Shown: one piece after another, positions 57,432 through 64,000 of the stretch
Numbering within the stretch: position 1 is the first letter of the stretch
How the letters are laid out: each line of letters opens with the position of its first letter
NCBI GenBank assembly: GCA_025917655.1
Contig: CP084618.1
Location: 992,001 to 1,056,000 of the forward strand
DNA length: 64,000 bases
Origin: Chlorella sorokiniana
Taxonomy: Eukaryota > Chlorophyta > Trebouxiophyceae > Chlorellales > Chlorellaceae
Direction of reading: 5' to 3'
Notes under the pieces: generated by a model
Database searches by the model: none
What the model saw: only the letters and a program-made list of their open reading frames with translations
Told to the model about the DNA's origin: nothing
Position numbers and translations under genes: made by a program

Positions 57432-58692
57432 CTTACTGACATTTTGCTGCCAAGTAAACCCCTCCCAACACACACGCGCGCGCACGCGCGCACGCACACG
57501 CACCACCACACACCCCTGCCCAATAAAGCACCTCCCAGGCCATTCTGTGAGGCCCTCTCTCTCCTCACTTGCGCGGCCCCGTTGCTCGCGGCAACCGCCC
57601 CCGTGCTGCCGTGCACCTCCCCCGCACTCACACTATGCGTACGCCGATACAACGCCCTCACCCGACCGCCCCACCTGTACCCCTTGTCCGCTCTGTCAAT
57701 CCCCTTGTCTGTTTTGTCGGCCGCTGCCTGTCCCGCGCACGCCCCATCCCCACCTCACCCACCCACCCACCCACGCCCTGCACGCCCCTGGACGGGCCCC
57801 GCCCATGCTGACACAGAATATCTTTTACGCCCTTGACAGCTAGCCTTCTTTGACAGGACGCGGTGCACTGCCCCGTGTTGCTTGCCCACCACGCCCTGCC
57901 GCCGCAGCCGTGCCAGCCCTGGTGTTGCGCAGCACCGATCGCGCGCAGCAAGCGCACGCGCCGTGTTGTCCCCGCTGCAAGCTCTGGGTATCGCCGCGCC
58001 ACGGGTGCGGCCCCGCTCGCCCGCCCCCTTCTTTTCTCTTTTTGTCTTGCTGCTCCAGAAGAGGCCTCCCGTTCCTCATTGTTTCTTCTCGATGAACACT
58101 TGCCTGCTGCAATCCATGGGCGTGCCCGCCCAGCATAGCCCTTGATTGTGAAGAGAGTGACCATGCGCTCGGCCATGCTGCTCTCTCAAGGCGGGGCCAG
58201 GGCGAGGCGCGAGCAGCTGCCCAGCACGAGCGGCAGGGGGCTGCTGGCTTGTTGCTTGCCAGCCGCCGCGCTGCCTGGAAGTGCCTACTCGGCAGTTCCG
58301 ACGGTAACATGCACTTGCGGCCTTGACCTCAGTTTGCCCTGCCTGACAGGAGCTGCACACCTGTTGTGCTGGAGAAGCACAGAGACGAGTGGCAGCGTTG
58401 GAGTGCCGAGCAGGGGTCAGATGATTATGTGGCTCGTCGGAGGCTCTGCTGCGCCGTGCGCTGTGGTAAGGGGACCGAGCCCGCCTGCGCCTTCTGACAC
58501 CCTGTGTTCTGTAGCATTGCGTTGTGTGGAGCGGAAAGCGCGGCTTGGAGAGGAAAAAGAACCTGTGCAGGGAGCTCACCCTAGAAGGCTTTCAAGACGG
58601 CGGGTTGGCGGGCAGCCGCGTTTCTTAAAACGAAAGAGACACCCGTGTCAGCGTTTTGGGCGCCCTCAGCTTGCTAAAGGCGCCTCGGGCAA
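57432..58692. other. receptor kinase 3' UTR (C-rich) and promoter of the next kinase
   Basis: 57432-58080 is C-rich and G-poor on the sense strand with a CACACGCGCG tract near 57470-57500. The rest has ordinary composition. No supported ORF. Confidence 0.45.
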
Positions 58693-60178
58693 ATGGGCTG
58701 CGCTAGTTCGCAGCCCAGGCCAGACGTGAGCGCCGCCGCGTCGGATGTTTGAGGTGGCCCTCCTGTGCGGATGCCTGGCCATCGCCTTGCCCGTGCGAGC
58801 ACCGGACGCGCCTGTGCCGGCCAGGCTCACGCTCTTGCTCAAGTCGCAGGAGGCGAGCGCGGAGGCGCGCAGCGGAAATCCCCAGCACAGAGAAAGCCAG
58901 GGCTGCAGCACCGTCGAGGAGCGGGAGGCCAAGCAGTGCGCCAGCGTCGGCGGCAGCCATGCTCAGGTCGCCGACCCTGCGGGCGACTCCCAGGCAGCGC
59001 TTGTGGTAACCCCTGCACCTCGGAGAGCGCTGCTCCGCGCAATGAGTCCACGCAGGTGCTGCCGCCTGTGTCGCAGCTGTGCGGCGGGGCAGCCTGCTGG
59101 GACCCCGTGGACGAGGAGCGGCAGCGCCTCGCCGTCGTCGCCCGCCTGGCGACCACGCCGCCCGGCGACCGCTTTGCACCCATCACAGCGTGAGGCCCGC
59201 CTGCACCGCGTGCGCTCCCCGCCGCCGTGGCCCAGCAGCCAGCAACGCCTCCACAACTGCGCAGTGCGGCCTGGGCGGCCGCCCGGCTGGCGGCTGGCCG
59301 CCCGGCTGGCGCCGCCACTGCGAGCCCAGGTGCGACGGTCCAATCGCCCGCTCCGCCCCCTTGCACAGGCTGCTGAAGACGGTGTTTGACGCGCCGCTGG
59401 CCTGCGTCACGCTGGTCATGCAGCACGAGGTGCTGTCCGACTTTGTGGACCCGGCAAAGTGGACGGGCCACAGGTGGGGGCGCCGCTCGCCGCCCAGCTG
59501 GCCAGCCGCGCCGCACCCGCCTCGCCACCCTCCCTTGAGTCGAAGTTGTGCCAAAGTCGCCCGGTCGCCACCCTCCCCCGGGCGGGACGGACGGCACACT
59601 GCTATCCCCCCTCCACCACCCCCACCACCACTCCCTTCCGCACAAGCACGCAACAGGGTGTGCTATGGTGGTGACGCAGCCGCGCCCCGCGCCCCCACAC
59701 ACACACACACATACACACACATCGGAGCATTGCTGCCGACATGCCGCTCCCTCCCTGCACCACCACACCCTCGCACCCACCCACGCACACCACGCAACAC
59801 ACCCGGTGCTTGCAGGGTGGGCGACACGGTGTGCGAGTGGGTGCTGAAGCAGCCGCGCCCGAGATGATCATCGTCGACGACCTCAGCAAGGACCCCAGGC
59901 AAGCAGCCGGCAGCCAGCCAGCCCCGCGCCCGCGCGCCGCGCTTGCTGCCTGCCTCGCCGTCGTCTGATGGCGCTGCGCATGCCCAGCCTCCGCTCCCAG
60001 CGCACGCCCGCTGTGGCTGGCAGCCTGCGTGTGGTGGCGGTGTGGGCGGGTGGATGGGTTGGGGGTTGGGGGTCCTCCGGCGCTGAAACCCTGGTTCGAA
60101 CAACGCAATGGGGGTTTGAGAGAATATTCTTGGTGTGGTAGGGCAGTCCAGCTGTCGCTGGGTCTTGTTGCCCCCCTA

Positions 60179-60237
<59 letters not shown>

Positions 60238-63200
60238 CACCCCCACACCCCCTTGCCGCTCTCTCCGCAGGTTCTGCGACATAAGCATGGTGGCGCAAGA
60301 GCCTCACCTTCGCTTCTACGCCTCGGCGCCGCTGGTCTCCACCGACGGGCGTGCCCTGCGATACGGCACACTGTGAGCCGCCGCTTGCTTGCCGCTTGCT
60401 GCAGTGTGCTGCTGGGTCAAGAGGGGCTGGCCACCCCTGTGGCCCGTGCATGTCGGCCGCCGCGCAGGGCCCTGCTCTCGGTGGGGCCCTGCTGGCATGG
60501 CCTGGGCCCGCCGCCTCTGGCTCGCCGCCCCTCCCAGCCTGCATCCCCGCCACCCGCTGCGCTGCCCGCCCCCACCCGCCCCCACACCCGGGTTCCTGTT
60601 GCAGTTGCGTGCTGGACTACGTTCCTCGCAGCTTCCCCCTTCCCAGTACCAGCTGCTGGCCCACTTTGCCTCGCTGGCGGTGTCTGAGCTGGAACGGGAC
60701 ATGGAGGTGGGCCGCCCTGCCCGCGCTTCGTTTCATTCTTGCTCCGTTATTGTGTGTGCGCGCGCGCGCGCGTAAGTGTGTGTGTGTGTCTGTGTGTGTT
60801 TGGGGCGCAAAGAGGTGGGGCAAGGACCCTAGTGGCCGTCAGCCGCACTCACCCGCCGCCGCTGCCTGCCTGCCTGCCTGCGGCCGTGTCCCTGCATCGC
60901 CGGTGCCCGCGCCCCCCTCACCCCCACCCCACCACCCCACCACCACCACACACACACACACGCACGCACACCACCGCCACCGCCTCACCCGCTTGGGCCC
61001 CCAAACCTGCCGCAGGTCGCGCGCGGCGAGCTGGCGCTGCGGGAGGCTCAGAAGGAGGCTCAGGCGGCGGCGGAGCTGCGGGGCCTCACCTGCGGTTTTG
61101 AGGCGTCGACGGGTGAGCCGCGGTGGGGACAGCATGTCCAGTTTTTCCTCGCTCAAGCTTGCTTTGTTTGTTTCTTTTCTGGGGGAGGTGGGAGAGTGGG
61201 TGGGTTTTGGGGGTGAGGGCGGGCCCAGCGGGTGCTGCTGAGAAGCCAGCCGTGCCGCCTCTCCCCGCCAGCCTCTCCCTCCTTCTGGCTGGGCCCGCCT
61301 TGCGTGTCACCCAATCCGACCGAACTGAAACACCGCAACCTCCCGTTCACTTGGACCGCAGAGGCGGTGCTGGTGCTTCAAGTGGCGGAGGCGGGGTGGC
61401 CGGTGGTGTACGCCAACCCGGCGGCGCAGGCCCTGCTGGGCGCGCTGCCCATCGAGGTGCCCTTCTGGCAGCTGTTTGCCCCCGCCGACAGCCACCGCGG
61501 GCGCAGCGGGCAGGAGCGCCTGGCGGCGCTGCCCTCTGCGGGCGCCCCTTTGCGCTGGCGTGCCGGCGGCGGCGCGGCGCGCGGCGCCGCCTCCCTGGAC
61601 GGCGCGGACTCCGAGGCGCTGCCCCCTCAGCTTGCGCGCCAGCCTGGACAGCACGGCGCTGCCGCGCCGCCTCATGCCCACCCGAGGGCCTCCCGAGGCG
61701 GGGGCCCTGGGCTCGGGCGACTACTCCAGCCTCAACACCGGCGCCAGCGGCCGCGTGTCGGCGGGCGCCGGCGCCGTGCTGGCGGTCACTTTCACCCCGG
61801 GCAGCGCCACCCCGCGCCCCCGGGCCACGGCCACGGCGCCGGCGCCCGCCCGTGGCCATCCCGCTGACCGCGGGGGAGCAGGAGGGGCCGGCGGCGGCCG
61901 CCGCCGCCGCCTCCGCGCCGCCCCCGCCCTACTGGTTTGCCACGCTGCGGCCCACCAACGACTCGGCGCGGCTGGAGATGCTGGGGTTCAGCGGTACGCA
62001 GGGCACACCGGAGCGCGCGCACTCGGCGGCGGCCGCCCTCGCCGCCGCCTCCTCCGCCGCGTCCCCCATTGAGCACATGATGCGGCCGGAGGCGATGCGG
62101 GACATCGCGCTGGGCCCGCTGCTGGGCGTGGGCGCGAGCGGCAGGTGCGTGCGCCTTTTGTTGTGGGTGTGTGTTTGTGTGTGTGGGGGGCGGCGGCGGC
62201 GCGCTCCGCTTTGCTGCATCTGTGTGGTTCTCGGTGCGTAGGTGCGGTGTGTAGGCGCAGCCGAGTGCGTGTGTTGTCAGTTGCGGCGTCCTCGCAAACG
62301 TTCCGCTCATGCGTGAGAGCTTAGGGCGCGCGGCCTGCTTGGCGCCCTCAGGCCGCCGGCCGCCGCCGCCCGCACGCCCCGCCGCCCTCTCAGCAGCCTG
62401 CCTGCCTGGTGTTGCCGTACCGCAGGACGTACCGCGGCACGTGGCAGGGCAGCGCGGTGGCGGTGAAGGTGATGGAGGTGAAGGGGACGCCCACCATCTC
62501 GGACGACGGCGACTACGGCGGCGCCCTCTCCGGCGTCTCCTCCTTCCTCGGAACCACCAGCGGCGGCGCCAACGGCCTGTCGGGCTCGGGCGCCTCCAAC
62601 GGCCCGCTGGTGGAGGCGCTGCTGTCCAAGGCGCTCAGCCACCCACACATCGTGAGCCCCCCGCCTGGTTTCCAGCTTGCCGGGCCTCGAGGCCGGCCGC
62701 CGCCGCCGCCGCCGCGGCTGGTGTCGGCCACACCTGCCCGCGGGCTCCCGCTTGCCAGCGCTCTTGCGGGTGTCTGCCTCCGCCACTGTGTGTGGGATCT
62801 GCTGTGCTTGCGGCGCCCCGCCGCACCCCTGCAGCGCTCCGCGCTCAGCTCACAGGCTGCCTAGTGCTTTCTTTCCCCCTTCCTCCCCCGCTGCGCCCTG
62901 GGGTGCCGCGGGCGCTGCTGCCTCCTCCCCTTCTCCCCTCCTCCGCTCCTCCCCTCCTCCCCCCTCCTCACCTCGCTGCTGCCCCCCCGCGCCCCCCAGG
63001 TGCCCACCCACGCTTACGGTGTGCTGGACCGCGGCGGCGAGGGCGAGGAGCGGTGGCAGGAATGGTGGATTGTGCAGGTGGGCAGCGGCGCTAAGAGCAA
63101 ACCAACAGAGCAAACGACTCGCTGGGCGGCGGGCCAAGCGTGCTGGCTGCGCGGCTGCGCCCGCGGGGTCGCTGCATGCACCGTCCTGTTGCCTGGCTCT

Positions 63201-64000
63201 CCTCTTCGGTCTTCCCCGCTTCCTCTCAGTTCCTCTTCTATTTCTAGTGCTGCGACTCCCCCAATCCCCCCCCACCCCCACCCACCCCACCCCCCACACA
63301 CACACATGCAGGAGCTGTGCACGAAAGGCACCCTGGCCAAGGCCATCGAGGCGGGCGTGTTCCGCAACACCGTCACCGGCGGCCCCAACCTCTCTTTCGT
63401 GCTGCGCACGGTGAGCCGCACCTGCGGCGGGGCTGAGCGTCCGGCGGCAGGCCTGCCGCCCGTCTGGCAGCGGCGGGCGCTCCTCGCTGAATTTGCTGTC
63501 TACTTGAGCGCGGCTGCAGCCTGTGCGCCCACCCATCGAACCCTGAATGATTTTGACGCTCCAGCCAAATCCCGCCTGTGCTCAGCCCCAGGGCTCACCT
63601 GCGCCCGCAGTCCATCGATCCCGCACCCACACTCACAAAGCCCCCCTTCGCGCGCTGCCGCAGGCTGTGGAGATTGCGGGGGCGCTGGCCTACCTGCACT
63701 CCCATGGCGTGCTGCACGGCGACCTCACCGGCAACAACGTGCTGCTCAACGCGTCGATGAAGGACCGGCGCAAGTTTGTGGCCATGGTGCGCCGCTGGAT
63801 GCGTGGGTTTGTGGGTGGTGTGTGTGGGGGGGGGCTACAACCGCACCACTGCTTCTGATGGCCACAGGCCGGGGCCGCCGCCGCTGACAGCATTTGCCGG
63901 CGCGGCACGTGCCGCCCGACGTGTGCAGAGCGCTGCCTCGGGCCCCTTCCTCGATTCTGGCGGGCCGCCCCTCGCCGCACCTCACCTCCCCCTGCTGCTG
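58693..64000 (+). CDS. GAF-PAS-TKL protein kinase, N-terminally acylated, 3' end outside window
   Basis: Predicted membrane-bound sensor kinase. Exon 1 (58693-58725) encodes only 'MGCASSQPRPD', a classic N-myristoylation/palmitoylation start (Gly2, Cys3). After a low-complexity link comes 'CGGAACWDPVDEERQRLAVV', then a GAF domain over exons 59369-60706: 'VFDAPLACVTLVMQHEVLSD', 'EMIIVDDLSKDP', 'LRFYASAPLVSTDGRALRYG' with 'TLCVLD'. A helical linker 'GELALREAQKEAQAAAEL' leads to a PAS domain (61362 on): 'EAVLVLQVAEAGWPVVYANP', 'AAQALLGALPIEVPFWQLF'. The kinase starts at 'ALGPLLGVGASGR' + 'TYRGTWQGSAVAVKVMEV', then 'ALSHPHIV', 'QELCTKGTLAKAIEAG', 'LAYLHSHGVLHGDLTGNNVL' (HGD, non-RD). The sequence ends before DFG. 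The intron after 59898 uses a GC donor. Ligands of GAF/PAS cannot be read. The same architecture occurs in Chlamydomonas-type TKL kinases. Confidence 0.87.
60181..60233. repeat. (AC)n microsatellite upstream of an acceptor
   Basis: About 26 units, ending 37 nt before the acceptor at 60270 in the GAF-PAS kinase gene. Confidence 0.9.
60750..60970 (+). repeat. intron carrying both (TG)n and complementary (CA)n tracts
   Basis: Within the intron 60707-61015, a TG/CG/TG tract at about 60750-60800 is followed by a CA tract at about 60945-60970. The two arms are complementary and flank about 145 nt. Confidence 0.85.

Noticed and set aside
1-64000. retroviral/LTR or other virus-like elements, CRISPR, tRNA or rRNA genes
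   Set aside because: No reverse transcriptase, integrase, capsid or transposase motifs, no long terminal repeats, no regularly spaced repeats and no cloverleaf or rRNA sequence were recognised by eye.

Overview
This window is nuclear DNA from a GC-rich green alga. Genes are split into many short exons with GT-AG (and some GC-AG) introns, often holding (TG)n or (CA)n tracts. The protein set is plant/algal: a GPAT9-type acyltransferase, an SBP-box and an RWP-RK transcription factor, TKL-type kinases and an axonemal-type dynein heavy chain. Composition and gene style fit a trebouxiophyte such as the Chlorella/Micractinium group. That placement is inference; no marker gene here settles it. I saw no rRNA, tRNA, CRISPR array or convincing transposon.

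Layout. 1-2677 (+): C-terminal exons of an outer-arm-type dynein heavy chain. 3279-4915 (+): small secreted protein. 5239-7889 (-): ankyrin-repeat protein, divergent from 8657-13213 (+): GPAT9-like glycerol-3-phosphate acyltransferase. 13986-16200 (-): unrecognised protein. 17603-19285 (-): RWP-RK factor. 20721-22396 (-): single-domain protein disulfide isomerase, divergent over only ~240 bp from 22638-29195 (+): type II membrane glycosyltransferase-like protein with C-terminal repeats and a Gln/Ala tail. 29770-36000 (+): long unrecognised helical protein whose 5' half lies in an AT-richer island. 37132-38868 (-): DPH7 diphthine methylesterase. 39672-40792 (-): small helical protein. 43034-44031 (+): hypothetical. 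46088-49272 (+): SBP-box factor with long Gln/Ala repeats. 50576-57431 (+): receptor-like kinase with Cys-rich PAN/apple-like ectodomain. 58693-end (+): GAF-PAS-TKL kinase with an N-terminal acylation motif, cut by the window edge.

How it fits together. There is no operon-like unit. The genes cover lipid synthesis (GPAT9), ER protein folding (PDI), translation-factor modification (DPH7), glycosylation, transcription control and signalling. The two kinases are head-to-tail on one strand, one with an extracellular sensor and one predicted to be anchored at the inner membrane face.

Two caveats apply throughout. Exon borders were placed by eye from splice consensus and protein-family conservation. 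Many well-conserved exons need a 1-nt frame change, mostly at G/C runs, which looks like consensus error in the assembly rather than gene decay.
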